64,000 bases of DNA from Pseudomonadota bacterium (lineage in GTDB: Bacteria; Pseudomonadota; Alphaproteobacteria; UBA8366), in contig JAYZAS010000006.1 in the NCBI GenBank assembly GCA_036339585.1, positions 1-64,000 of the forward strand, written 5' to 3'. How positions within the stretch are numbered: the stretch's first letter is position 1; each line of letters opens with the position of its first letter. The translations under genes and the position numbers were made by a program. Below the pieces are notes generated by a model that had not been told where the DNA came from, ran no database searches, and was given only the letters and a program-made list of their open reading frames with translations. Positions 18,470 through 26,870 of the stretch are shown piece after piece.

Positions 18470-20155
18470 TTATTTCTTGTGAACACCAGTTAAGTCGAGA
18501 TACCAAGACTGGGCAGGAACCATGCCCTTGACATTCGCCGCTAGTGCGCGTGGGTTAAGGTCCTTAACAATCCAAATCCAAGCAGCTTCATCCACAAGTC
18601 TCTCGTGCAATTCAGCACAGAGCTTGTTTTGCTTCTCAATGTCAAATGTTACGAGAATCTTATCAATCATCTCGTCGGCCCACTTTGCTTTATAGTGGCC
18701 CCAGTTTCTGCCCTTCGGAGCAACACTTGATGAATGGAAGAAACGAACAAATGCGTTGAACGGATGAGTTGTCGAATAGCTATTGTTTATAGCATGGAAA
18801 CCCTTCTGATCCGGAGTTGTTGCTCCAGCTCTTGAGATTGTCCTCATGCGTGCCCACTCAACAACTTCAAGTTGCAAATCAATACCAACTTTTTTCATGT
18901 TTTGTTGAATGTACTCGTTCATTGGTAACGGTTGCATTTGACCAGATCCACCTGTGGAAATGACTAGCTTCGCCTTCAGCGGTTTTTCCGGTGTGTAACC
19001 GACTTCTTTCATCAATCTACGAGCCTCGTCCGGATCGTACTTTATCTGAAATTTAGGATTTCCACGCCATGGATGCCCTTTTTCGACCGAGCCAGTCGAT
19101 GGCTCAGCAAGGCCACCAAGCAACTTAACCAAACCGTCGCGATCGATAGCCAAGTTGGCCGCCTTCCTAACCCTTATGTCAAGCCAGGGAGAGTCTGGCA
19201 AATAGCTAAGGGTGTAAGGCCAAATGTGTGGGTAAGTATTGGTAACAATTTGCTTACCGGCCTTTTTCAATCTTGGTATTGCGTCCGGGGCAGGTGCCTC
19301 AATCCAGTCGGTTTGCCCAGATAACAACGCTGCAGTTCTTGCTGTTGCCTCCGGAATAGGCCTCAAGACTATAGTAGACTTTGCTACCCTTTTCTTGTCC
19401 CAATAATCTTTGAAAGGAACCATAACGGCCTTCTCTCGAGGGACTAATTTTGTGAGCTTAAACGGACCAGTACCAGAAGGTTTGAAAGCAAATTTTTTCC
19501 AATCCTTTCCGACCTTTTCCCATTGAGCCGGACTGGAAATCAAAAACCAAGTTAACTGGTAAGGAAGCATCGCGTCGGGCGCCGGTGTTGAAATCTCAAC
19601 AGTGTATTCATCAATTTTTTTCCATGCTTTGACGCTTGGGATCCTTGCACGTATCTGGGCAGCACCCTTAGGGTCAAATTGTGGAGAATTTTTATCTTTA
19701 ATTTTTGCCAGATTAAAAATAACGGCGTCCGCGTTGAACGTCGATCCATCATGGAATTTTACCCCCTTCCGTAGGGTAAAGATCCATTTTGTCTTATCTT
19801 TTGGATTAACTTTCCAACTTGTCGCTAACCCCGGCGTTAGTTGTGCCGGCACATCTGATCTGGTTAAATCCCAATTGATTAACCCATCATACATTGTGAA
19901 ACCAGTAAACCGCAGACCTTCGCCACCCTGAGAAGGGGCACCTGTGGTCATCGGGATATCGGCAGCCGTCATTCCGATTGTAACAGTTGAAGCGGCGTTA
20001 GAGTTGCTACTGGAAAATGTGATCAACGCAGCCAGCGCTGTACCAACAACGGAAAGATGCCCTGACTTCCTGAATGACAAATAATTCTTGAATCTAAGGA
20101 CTTCTGATAAACCCCTCATACATCCTTTTGATTTTTTCCAAGCCTGAAATTTCAT
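18470..20155 (-). CDS. Family-5 solute-binding protein of the ABC importer
   Basis: A 561-residue periplasmic binding protein (SBP_bac_5). ATG 20155 is supported by GGAG ten bases upstream. The N-terminus is long and basic and leads into a hydrophobic core near residues 36-50 ending in SNAAS, a likely signal cleavage site. Family features include FTLRKGVKFHDGSTFNADAV and the AANLAIDRDGLVKLL segment. It is the first gene of a five-gene importer operon that runs to 14430. The ligand is not predictable, but the neighbourhood of amidases and an M20 carbamoylase suggests peptides, amides or ureides. Confidence 0.9.
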   Translation of the reverse strand: MKFQAWKKSKGCMRGLSEVLRFKNYLSFRKSGHLSVVGTALAALITFSSSNSNAASTVTIGMTAADIPMTTGAPSQGGEGLRFTGFTMYDGLINWDLTRSDVPAQLTPGLATSWKVNPKDKTKWIFTLRKGVKFHDGSTFNADAVIFNLAKIKDKNSPQFDPKGAAQIRARIPSVKAWKKIDEYTVEISTPAPDAMLPYQLTWFLISSPAQWEKVGKDWKKFAFKPSGTGPFKLTKLVPREKAVMVPFKDYWDKKRVAKSTIVLRPIPEATARTAALLSGQTDWIEAPAPDAIPRLKKAGKQIVTNTYPHIWPYTLSYLPDSPWLDIRVRKAANLAIDRDGLVKLLGGLAEPSTGSVEKGHPWRGNPKFQIKYDPDEARRLMKEVGYTPEKPLKAKLVISTGGSGQMQPLPMNEYIQQNMKKVGIDLQLEVVEWARMRTISRAGATTPDQKGFHAINNSYSTTHPFNAFVRFFHSSSVAPKGRNWGHYKAKWADEMIDKILVTFDIEKQNKLCAELHERLVDEAAWIWIVKDLNPRALAANVKGMVPAQSWYLDLTGVHKK

Positions 20156-20717
20156 ATTAAACTTACTCCAAAACTTTATAGTTTTTACTCGAATTCGAGC
20201 TTTAAAAGCTCCCGACAAACACCGTAAGGTTTTATAATAACGACCTAATGGAAAGCTCGTGCTGCACTTCTTTCGTCACCCCACATGAGCATTCCAGTGT
20301 CCGGCGATAAAGCTACTCGTGTCTAACTCTGCCATATTCATGCCAAAAAAGAAAGGAGCCGTTGGAATGCACTAAATAACTAATATTATTAGGTAATTTT
20401 TTTCTCGAAAAAAAACGAACACCACAAGAACCGAAAAAACGCTCAATGTGTTAGCACCCGCCCTCAGCTTTGATTAAACTTTAATCAAACTAATTCGATT
20501 GCAAGTGCAAAAATCCATAAAGGCCTTACCACCGGAGCTCCTTTTCCAATCGTTTGATGCACGAAAGAATTTTTCAGCAGGTCCAGTCAAATGCTACTCA
20601 TCGCACTGTGGAGCTGTTCTGTGTTTAGCTCATTTAGGTCTCAGTTATCTAGGCTTAAATCAGCACAGTTTTTCGCAGCGCCTAGTGCATCAACCGTTGC
20701 TTATCTTCAACAAGTAT
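20156..20717. other. Intergenic region upstream of the importer operon
   Basis: These 562 bases lie between the binding-protein start and the end of the membrane-protein gene at 20718. The stretch must carry the importer promoter and includes the palindrome at 20469-20489. An open plus-strand frame at 20499-20774 looks non-coding. Confidence 0.45.
20469..20489. promoter_or_regulatory. Perfect 21-bp palindrome upstream of the ABC importer
   Basis: TTTGATTAAA, a central C, and TTTAATCAAA are perfectly symmetric. The site is about 310 bases upstream of the binding-protein start, in a gene-free stretch. It is a good candidate dimer-binding operator for a regulator encoded elsewhere; no regulator gene is adjacent. 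Confidence 0.5.
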
Positions 20718-21140
20718 TCACTGAAAAAATATGATCATTGCCAAGTTACCAATGATCAAATAGAGGGAAAATAGAGACAGTACCCCCATGATTCCGGTCC
20801 ATGTAAGTGCAAGGGCATGGTCTAACTTCCAAAGTTTGTTGTCGTCTGAAGGTTTTATGGACTGAGTTTTTGTCATAAACCGGTCTTTGATAAGAAACCA
20901 GCAAGGGATTACCGTTAGGGGCGGAAGCAATGATAGATGAGCGAATCTAACTTTTTGGAAGCCAATTAAATACCAAGGGGTGATTGACAGTGGTGGAATA
21001 ATAAAAGGCCACAATAAAAAGACAAAGATCCCTCCTCCCTGGCTGTTAAGCACTTCATAGAAAGGTTGCCCAAGAGCTAATGAATAGGCGGTTGTGGTAT
21101 ACAAAACGGCTCGAAAACATATTTTATTAGAAATCTTCAT
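20718..21140 (-). CDS. Small integral membrane protein, unknown
   Basis: A 140-residue hydrophobic protein with about four predicted membrane segments (near residues 10-25, 35-58, 66-86 and 110-138). The loop MTKTQSIKPSDDNKLWKLDHA is the only long polar part. It starts at ATG 21140 with AAGG nine bases upstream. I do not recognise a family. It is divergent from the Sel1-repeat gene and is not clearly part of the importer operon. Confidence 0.6.
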   Translation of the reverse strand: MKISNKICFRAVLYTTTAYSLALGQPFYEVLNSQGGGIFVFLLWPFIIPPLSITPWYLIGFQKVRFAHLSLLPPLTVIPCWFLIKDRFMTKTQSIKPSDDNKLWKLDHALALTWTGIMGVLSLFSLYLIIGNLAMIIFFQ

Positions 21141-21380
21141 TTTATCAAACCTTGTTCATCACGATTGCTAAATCTCATAATTCGTTGAGATAAATAAATA
21201 AAGCCGCCTACCAAAAAATGGTCACATTAGCTCATTTTAAACTTTCCTCTGGTGCCCAAAAATTAATCAACTTACAAATATCCAGTACATGCTAAAGATA
21301 TTAATAATGGGGCATTTAGATTACTAGTTCTGTTAGAAAACGTACCCGAAATAGAAGCAGCATTGTGACATGGTGTTGGA

Positions 21381-22964
21381 ATGACCAAATCTATCAAAAT
21401 ACTCTGTCTATCGTTTACCCTGGTAATTGGAAGCGTGGGGATGAGTGCCCGAGCTGACTACCAAAAAGGCGCCGCCGCCTATGGAAAAAAAGATTATGCA
21501 ACCGCGCTTGAGCAGTGGACAATTGTCGCTGAACAGGGCGATGCTGTTGCTCAGTTTAATTTGGGCACGATGTACTACAGGGGAATAGGTACCCAAAAAA
21601 ATCTTAAAATGGCAGCAAATTGGTATAATTTGGCTGCCGCACAAGGGTATGCCAAAGCGCAACACAGTTTGGGCATACTATACGAAAACGGGACAGGAGT
21701 TCCAAAGGATCCTGAGAGTGCGATTAACTGGTACAAACTTGCAGCGAAACAGGGAAATGCCGATGCCCCTCACAATCTGGGGGTCATGTACAGAACTGGC
21801 AATGGCGTTCCTCAAAATAATCAAACAGCACTGAAGTGGTATAGAGTTGCTACAGAGCACGGGAGCGCTAACTCTGCCTTTGCATTAGGTCTAATGCACA
21901 GCAAAGGAGATGGTATTCCACAAGATTATGACAAGGCGGTAAAGTGGTTCAGGCTGGGATCGGAAATGGGTCACATACCTTGCCAATTCAATCTCGGCAA
22001 AATGTATTATTTTGGGAACGGCATTCAAAAAGACTACATTCGCGCTTTTATGTGGTGGGATATTGTTGCAAGATCCGGCGATGAAGCTGGAATTAAGACT
22101 AGAGATGTAGTCGCCAAGAAAATGACTCCATCACAGATTGAAAAAGCTGAAAAACTGGCCCGCGAATGTATTTTCAAGAAGTACAAGGATTGTTACGCAA
22201 AGCCAGGGTCATCTTCACAAACCAAGCCTTTTGGCAGTGTGAGTTTAAGTGGGACCGCTCAACCTATTGCAGGTTTCTGTCTTTCGGGAACCAAGCATTC
22301 TCACTCACCCATTGCGTCTACCTGTTCCTCTGCTTATGAGAAAGGAAAGTATCAAACCGCGTTCGGCGAATTTCAACTTCCTGCTAAAGCGGGAGATGCT
22401 GATGCTCAATTTAATATTGGACAAATGTACCTCAGAGGACATGGCGTTCCTCAAGATTTGGAGACAGCGATAAGGTGGTACACCCTCGCTGCGAAACAGG
22501 GACACAGTAGTGCGGCTTACAATTTAGGGGTAATATTTAGAACCGGAAAGGGCGTTCCAAAGGATATTAAAACTGCTTTGAAGTGGTACAATGCTGCCGC
22601 AAAACTAGGGGATCCAGATTCCGCTTTTACACTAGGCCTGCTGTATCAGAAAGGAGATGGTGTTCCAAAGGATTATAAAGAAGCGGTGAAATGGTTTAGG
22701 CTCGGCGCAGAACAGGGACATACATCATCCTTGTTTAACCTCGGTAAATCGTATTTGTTGGGTCAAGGCGTTCAAAAAGACATTCTCTATTCATATATGT
22801 GGTTTGATGTTGCCGCAACATCGGCAGATAAAGCTGCAGTCGAGGCCCGCGATACTGCCGCGCAAAAGATGACAGCTGCACAAATTACGAGAGCAAAAAA
22901 ACTTGCCCGTGAATGCAGCCTCAGGAAATATAGGGGATGCGAGGACCAGAATACTTTATTCTAG
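21381..22964 (+). CDS. Secreted Sel1-repeat protein with internal duplication
   Basis: A 527-residue protein with a signal peptide (KILCLSFTLVIGSVGMSARA) and about ten Sel1-like repeats of 36 residues, such as DAVAQFNLGTMYYRGIG and SANSAFALGLMHSKGDGIPQ. It consists of two similar halves: each has about five repeats followed by YMWWDIVARSGDEAG/YMWFDVAATSADKAA, a helix of the MTPSQIEKAEKLAREC type, and a KYKDC/KYRGC ending. The halves are joined by a Ser/Thr-rich linker near residues 275-300. Sel1 proteins are helical scaffolds for protein contacts, often in the periplasm. The partner is unknown. Confidence 0.85.
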   Translation: MTKSIKILCLSFTLVIGSVGMSARADYQKGAAAYGKKDYATALEQWTIVAEQGDAVAQFNLGTMYYRGIGTQKNLKMAANWYNLAAAQGYAKAQHSLGILYENGTGVPKDPESAINWYKLAAKQGNADAPHNLGVMYRTGNGVPQNNQTALKWYRVATEHGSANSAFALGLMHSKGDGIPQDYDKAVKWFRLGSEMGHIPCQFNLGKMYYFGNGIQKDYIRAFMWWDIVARSGDEAGIKTRDVVAKKMTPSQIEKAEKLARECIFKKYKDCYAKPGSSSQTKPFGSVSLSGTAQPIAGFCLSGTKHSHSPIASTCSSAYEKGKYQTAFGEFQLPAKAGDADAQFNIGQMYLRGHGVPQDLETAIRWYTLAAKQGHSSAAYNLGVIFRTGKGVPKDIKTALKWYNAAAKLGDPDSAFTLGLLYQKGDGVPKDYKEAVKWFRLGAEQGHTSSLFNLGKSYLLGQGVQKDILYSYMWFDVAATSADKAAVEARDTAAQKMTAAQITRAKKLARECSLRKYRGCEDQNTLF

Positions 22965-22983
22965 CACGAGTGTAAGTCTGGGG

Positions 22984-23029
22984 TTGCTGGTTTGTTACTT
23001 CAAAATAGTCAGTCCCCTAATCTTGAGGA
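22984..23029 (+). repeat. Imperfect direct repeat, copy A
   Basis: This 46-bp segment begins TTGCTGGTTT and ends CTTGAGGA. It matches copy B at 24594-24639 at about 34 of 46 positions without gaps, and better if small gaps are allowed. The two copies bracket the sugar dehydrogenase gene and are in the same orientation. Confidence 0.6.
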
Positions 23030-23054
23030 GTTGTCGGGCCTCAATATATGACAT

Positions 23055-23080
23055 TGTGGAGGGAGTGACGGAATTCGAAC
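23055..23080 (-). other. tRNA 3'-end-like fragment
   Basis: On the minus strand GTTCGAATTCCGTC is followed by ACTCCCTCCA. Counting from the T-loop (TTCGAAT), the five T-stem bases, seven acceptor bases, one discriminator base (T) and CCA fall at the expected distances. The 5' side of the T-stem does not pair, so this is not a full tRNA. It resembles the 3' piece left at integrase attachment sites. Confidence 0.4.
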
Positions 23081-23420
23081 GAAATTAGATGAGTATCGTC
23101 ATTTATTTACAAGTCCCAAAACCTCAATAAACCTGGCTTTTTCCTAACGCAGGTGTTTACAGTAGTATCAACTAATATCGGCTATTTTCGCTAACATTGG
23201 ATACAATAAGGGTACAGAACTTGCCCGATAAATGGCATACATCGCAATAATCATTTGCAGAGAGCACCCCAGATGTTTGCCTCATCTTTTGATTGGTATT
23301 TAGTTTCTTTGGACTTCCCTTTTCATCAAACTCTGTCTTTTCCAATGGTAGATTTTTAACTTTTAATGAGGTAGCAACCTAACTGCCCGCGTAGCCGCAG
23401 CTCAAAAACCAACGACCCGA

Positions 23421-24515
23421 TCACGGTGGCGAAAAGCGAATTAAACGGCCACGCGGCCCATCTTCCAGAACCCATAGTGCGCCGTCCGGCCCTTCTTCAA
23501 CCTCACGCACCCGCCGCTTCCATCGAAAACGCTCGGCCTCACGCGCTTTGTCGCCGCGGAGCGTGACGCGGATTAATGCACGACTTCGCAATCCTCCAAT
23601 GAAAGCCGCGCCAGCCCAGCTCGGAAACAGTTTGCCTGAATAAATGACCAAACCAGACGGAGCGATAGTGGGAACCCAAAAAGCCCGTGGCGCAGTAAAG
23701 TCGGGCCGCGTTCTGTGGGAAGGAATCGGCAAACCACTGTAATGGTTACCCTCGGAGACCAACGGCCAGCCATAATTTCGACCGCTCTCTATGAGGTTCA
23801 ACTCATCGCCATGGGCCGGCCCCATTTCATGAGCCCACAGCCGGCCGGCACCGTCAAAGGCGATACCCAATGAGTTACGGTGACCGAGGGTCCAAAAACT
23901 ACGAGCCAGCGCACCTCGACCTTTAAATGGATTGTCAAATGGTACCCGACCATCATCATGCAGGCGAATAATCTTACCCAAAGAATTATCCCAGCCTTGG
24001 GCCGAGGTCTGGGCTCGGCGATCGCCGGAGGTAATAAATATTTTGCCAGCGTGGGGCCCGCCCTTCGGGCCAAAGACTATTCGATGAGCGAAATGCCCGC
24101 TACCTGCCATCTTTGGTGACTGTGTCCACATTCGCTCGACATCGGTTAACACAGGGCTTTCAAGATCTCGCAGGCGGCCACGCACAACCGCTGCTCCCCG
24201 AGTTTTGCCGCCGTCATCGCTCTCCACATAAGACAGATAGATCCATTTGTTAGTGGCGTAATCAGGATGCGGCACAACATCCCCCATACCGCCCTGTCCC
24301 CCCACCGCGGCTACAGGCACCCCCGCGACTTTAATTTTCTGGCCATTTGTAGAAACCAGCCAAACCACGCCGGTCTTAGCGGTGACTAATAGGCGTTGCG
24401 GGGTAACGAAAGTCATTGCCCAAGGACTGCCGATGGATGCGATGACTTCTCCACGCAAGCGATTGCCGGCGGTGCCGTCGATTAAGCCCAGAGCACCTGT
24501 AGCAGTAGGCAGCAA
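23421..24515 (-). CDS. PQQ-dependent aldose sugar dehydrogenase-like protein
   Basis: A soluble glucose/sorbosone dehydrogenase-type six-bladed propeller (YliI/Asd family). Visible features are SPWAMTFVTPQRLLVT, GGQGGMGDVVPHPDY, HFAHRIVFGP, GHRNSLGIAFD and HEMGPAHGDELN. These proteins oxidise aldoses with PQQ in the periplasm. From the TTG at 24515 the product has 364 residues but starts inside a signal peptide. The frame runs upstream without any ATG, GTG or TTG, and a full signal peptide (FRFLLITLTTLLPTATGA) would begin at ATC 24548, twelve bases after AAAGGGA. The gene is visibly GC-richer than its neighbours and lies between two direct repeats, suggesting acquisition. Confidence 0.85.
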   Translation of the reverse strand: MLPTATGALGLIDGTAGNRLRGEVIASIGSPWAMTFVTPQRLLVTAKTGVVWLVSTNGQKIKVAGVPVAAVGGQGGMGDVVPHPDYATNKWIYLSYVESDDGGKTRGAAVVRGRLRDLESPVLTDVERMWTQSPKMAGSGHFAHRIVFGPKGGPHAGKIFITSGDRRAQTSAQGWDNSLGKIIRLHDDGRVPFDNPFKGRGALARSFWTLGHRNSLGIAFDGAGRLWAHEMGPAHGDELNLIESGRNYGWPLVSEGNHYSGLPIPSHRTRPDFTAPRAFWVPTIAPSGLVIYSGKLFPSWAGAAFIGGLRSRALIRVTLRGDKAREAERFRWKRRVREVEEGPDGALWVLEDGPRGRLIRFSPP

Positions 24516-24593
24516 AGTGGTCAGCGTAATGAGTAAAAATCTAAAGATTGGGGCGATAACTCCCTTTCGTGTGTCGTGCCACTATTATTGAAA

Positions 24594-24639
24594 TTGCTGG
24601 TTTTGTGATCTTCAATAATCAATCCCCCAACCTTGAGGA
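24594..24639 (+). repeat. Imperfect direct repeat, copy B
   Basis: Second copy of the 46-bp repeat, beginning TTGCTGGTTTT and ending CCTTGAGGA. It lies directly upstream of the sugar dehydrogenase start and before the end of the WD40 gene. See copy A at 22984-23029. Confidence 0.6.
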
Positions 24640-24662
24640 AAGGCTCTTTCTAACCTTATAGA

Positions 24663-25700
24663 TTACTTCTTCAATGGCGCCCACAGCAAATGTCCTCTTG
24701 CGTCGCCGACGAGAAGATGTGACTGAGGCTGATTGATTGCAATTGCTGTTACCTCGTTGCCGGTTGGACCCCTGAGCGCCATAACATCCTTAGAGTCTTC
24801 GATTTCCGATACAAGCACGGCGCCATCTTGAAAACCAACAAAGACAGCATTCAGCAGTGGGAATGCCTCTACACAAGTTGCTACATTTTCACCGTGTTGA
24901 GCGACACAAAGTGGTGGTCGTTCCATGGGGCCCTGCGGGCCGTCAAATGGCCAACAAATTGCTTCATAACCGCCAGAGGTGGCAAGGTAGGGGGTTTCAC
25001 CTACCCAGGCAAAACTTTTGGCTTTAGCTGGGTAGCCTGTCATTGCGAGGTCAATTTTACCGCGCAGGCGCCAGCCGTGAAGTGCATTTTCCTGCATTGC
25101 CGTCACAATAAATTTGCCGTCCGGGCTGAAAGTTATTGCGCCATGGGACCCTTGCCAAAAAAGTTTTGACTTTTTCCATCTGTGTTTTTTCTGCTCCCAG
25201 ACTGTTACTCCACCATAATGCGCAACTGCAAGGCGCCTACCGTTTGCATCGAAAGCCAGGCCACCAACAGTGCTTGAATGCTCTAGCTCTGCCGCTTCTG
25301 ACCTGTCAGAGGTCCATATATAAGCTACTCGACCTGAGGAGCATGCAGCCAACCCGTTGCTTGCCGCAACACAATCAACCCACTTTGACCCGAAATTAGC
25401 GAGCTCATTGACAGTGCCATCGGGGGCAATTCTAAGAAACTGCCCATCATCTCCGCCAGTAAGCAGGTGATTTCTATCAGCCGCACAACAAAGAACAACA
25501 CCATTGTGCGCATGCACTTCGGCAGGTGCATCCTCACTAGGATCAAAGAATCGAACAATGCCATCCCCAAAGGTCGAAGCAACTGTATCACCGATTGCAA
25601 CAGCGCCTGTTACAGGTGCGCCGCTATCGAATTTGAGTGCCCTCTCCTCTAACGACGTTTTTCTATATCCTGGAGGTGGTTTAGTGGGTGGTTGATCCAT
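24663..25700 (-). CDS. WD40-repeat protein paired with COG0523 GTPase
   Basis: A 345-residue beta-propeller with about six to seven WD40-like blades, for example GVVLCCAADRNHLLTGGDDGQFLRI, GGLAFDANGRRLAVAHYGGVTVWE and AITFSPDGKFIVTAMQENALHGW. It has no signal peptide, so it is cytoplasmic. The start ATG lies two bases after the stop of the CobW-type gene, so the two are co-translated. WD40 partners next to COG0523 GTPases are known from alphaproteobacterial gene neighbourhoods. It may be a scaffold in zinc delivery or sensing, inferred only from operon context and the Zur-like box upstream. Confidence 0.85.
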   Translation of the reverse strand: MDQPPTKPPPGYRKTSLEERALKFDSGAPVTGAVAIGDTVASTFGDGIVRFFDPSEDAPAEVHAHNGVVLCCAADRNHLLTGGDDGQFLRIAPDGTVNELANFGSKWVDCVAASNGLAACSSGRVAYIWTSDRSEAAELEHSSTVGGLAFDANGRRLAVAHYGGVTVWEQKKHRWKKSKLFWQGSHGAITFSPDGKFIVTAMQENALHGWRLRGKIDLAMTGYPAKAKSFAWVGETPYLATSGGYEAICWPFDGPQGPMERPPLCVAQHGENVATCVEAFPLLNAVFVGFQDGAVLVSEIEDSKDVMALRGPTGNEVTAIAINQPQSHLLVGDARGHLLWAPLKK

Positions 25701-25702
25701 TG

Positions 25703-26674
25703 TTACGCAGCCTTACAACTCTCAAACCCCTCCTTCAGCCCCATACTGTCCAGATTTCGCCCGATAAACACAACCCTGGAGTTACGCGGTTGCCCTTCTG
25801 GCCAAGCACCCATTGTAGATGCATCCATTAACATATGAACACCCTGGAACACATAACGATCATTCGTGTTCGAAAAATTTAGAATGCCTTTTGACCGAAG
25901 AATGTCTTGCCCTCGAGTCTGCAAAAGCTTGCCAAACCACTTCTGAAATTTCTCAATATCCAGTGGTGTTTCTGAAACAAAAGAAATGCTGGTGATATCA
26001 TCATCATGCTCGTGGGCATGGTCTGACTCCAAAAAGTCCGGCTCAAATTCCATGACACGATCAAGGTTGAATGCATCCAGTCCAAGTACTGAATTGAGCT
26101 CGGCCTCACAATGCGTGGTTCTAATAATTTTACTATACGGGTTAATTTTTCGAATACGAGTTTCAACTGCATCAAGTCGCGCAGCATCCACCAGATCAGT
26201 CTTATTCAGAAGAACAACATCAGCGAAGGCTATTTGCTCTTCCGCCTCGTGATGCTCACCCAATTGTGCATCAAGGTGGACGGCATCGGCGACGGTAACA
26301 ATAGCATCAAGTTTCGTGCGGCTTGCAACATCGTCATCCACGAAGAATGTCTGCGCTACAGGCGCAGGATCAGCAAGGCCTGTCGTCTCAACAATTATGG
26401 CATCAAGTTTATCTGCACGCTTCATAAGGCCACTTAATATCCTTATTAAGTCGCCACGAACAGTGCAGCAAATACAGCCATTGTTCATCTCAAATACTTC
26501 CTCGTCTGCATCCACTACCAGGTCGTTGTCTATACCCTCCTCCCCGAATTCATTGACAATTACAGCATACCGATGGCCATGCTGCTCTGTTAAAATGCGG
26601 TTCAAAAGGGTGGTTTTCCCTGCGCCTAAAAAACCTGTTAAGACTGTTACTGGAACCTGTTCAGTGCTAACCAT
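25703..26674 (-). CDS. COG0523 (CobW/ZigA-type) metallochaperone GTPase
   Basis: A 323-residue P-loop GTPase. Walker A is GFLGAGKTT; the metal motif GCICC is at residues 66-70; the switch segment is ETTGLADPAP; LLNKTD gives guanine specificity; a HAHEHDDD stretch may bind metal; and a CobW C-terminal domain follows. COG0523 proteins move zinc or cobalt to client enzymes, and the name CobW does not prove a cobalt role. ATG 26674 has AGGAA eight to nine bases upstream; a TTG at 26704 is possible. The Zur-like palindrome 71 bases upstream points to induction under zinc starvation. Confidence 0.9.
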   Translation of the reverse strand: MVSTEQVPVTVLTGFLGAGKTTLLNRILTEQHGHRYAVIVNEFGEEGIDNDLVVDADEEVFEMNNGCICCTVRGDLIRILSGLMKRADKLDAIIVETTGLADPAPVAQTFFVDDDVASRTKLDAIVTVADAVHLDAQLGEHHEAEEQIAFADVVLLNKTDLVDAARLDAVETRIRKINPYSKIIRTTHCEAELNSVLGLDAFNLDRVMEFEPDFLESDHAHEHDDDITSISFVSETPLDIEKFQKWFGKLLQTRGQDILRSKGILNFSNTNDRYVFQGVHMLMDASTMGAWPEGQPRNSRVVFIGRNLDSMGLKEGFESCKAA

Positions 26675-26744
26675 TTCTGTAATTTCCTGGTTGTTTGTTT
26701 GCAAATGAAACCTGTCGAAGTATTACGGTTTAAGCTCTATCGAC

Positions 26745-26765
26745 AAATGCTATAATATAACATTT
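26745..26765. promoter_or_regulatory. Zur-box-like operator
   Basis: AAATGCTATA, central A, TATAACATTT: a 21-bp palindrome with one mismatch between arms. It closely matches the known proteobacterial Zur core (AAATGTTATA and its mirror). It lies between the divergent COG0523 gene and the 83-residue protein gene, so it could control both. Confidence 0.75.
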
Positions 26766-26870
26766 ATTGATGTATAAACCCAATGCTTAGTTTCAACCTT
26801 TTACGTAAAGCCGTTCTCTCTAGGATGCTGTCGAGAAAAAATTAGGCGAAGAAAGGAGCCATTTTACAGC

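Larger units (their letters stand above)
22965..23420. other. Gene-free stretch with repeat and tRNA-like relic
   Basis: These 456 bases hold no supported gene. They contain one copy of the 46-bp direct repeat (22984-23029), a small inverted repeat (TTGAGG and CCTCAA near 23023-23043) and a minus-strand tRNA 3'-end-like fragment at 23055-23080. The sequence looks like a scar of past insertion or deletion between the Sel1 gene and the sugar dehydrogenase. Confidence 0.5.

Noticed and set aside
20499-20774. Plus-strand 91-codon frame upstream of the importer
   Set aside because: No good start, no family-like features, and it overlaps the end of the membrane-protein gene.
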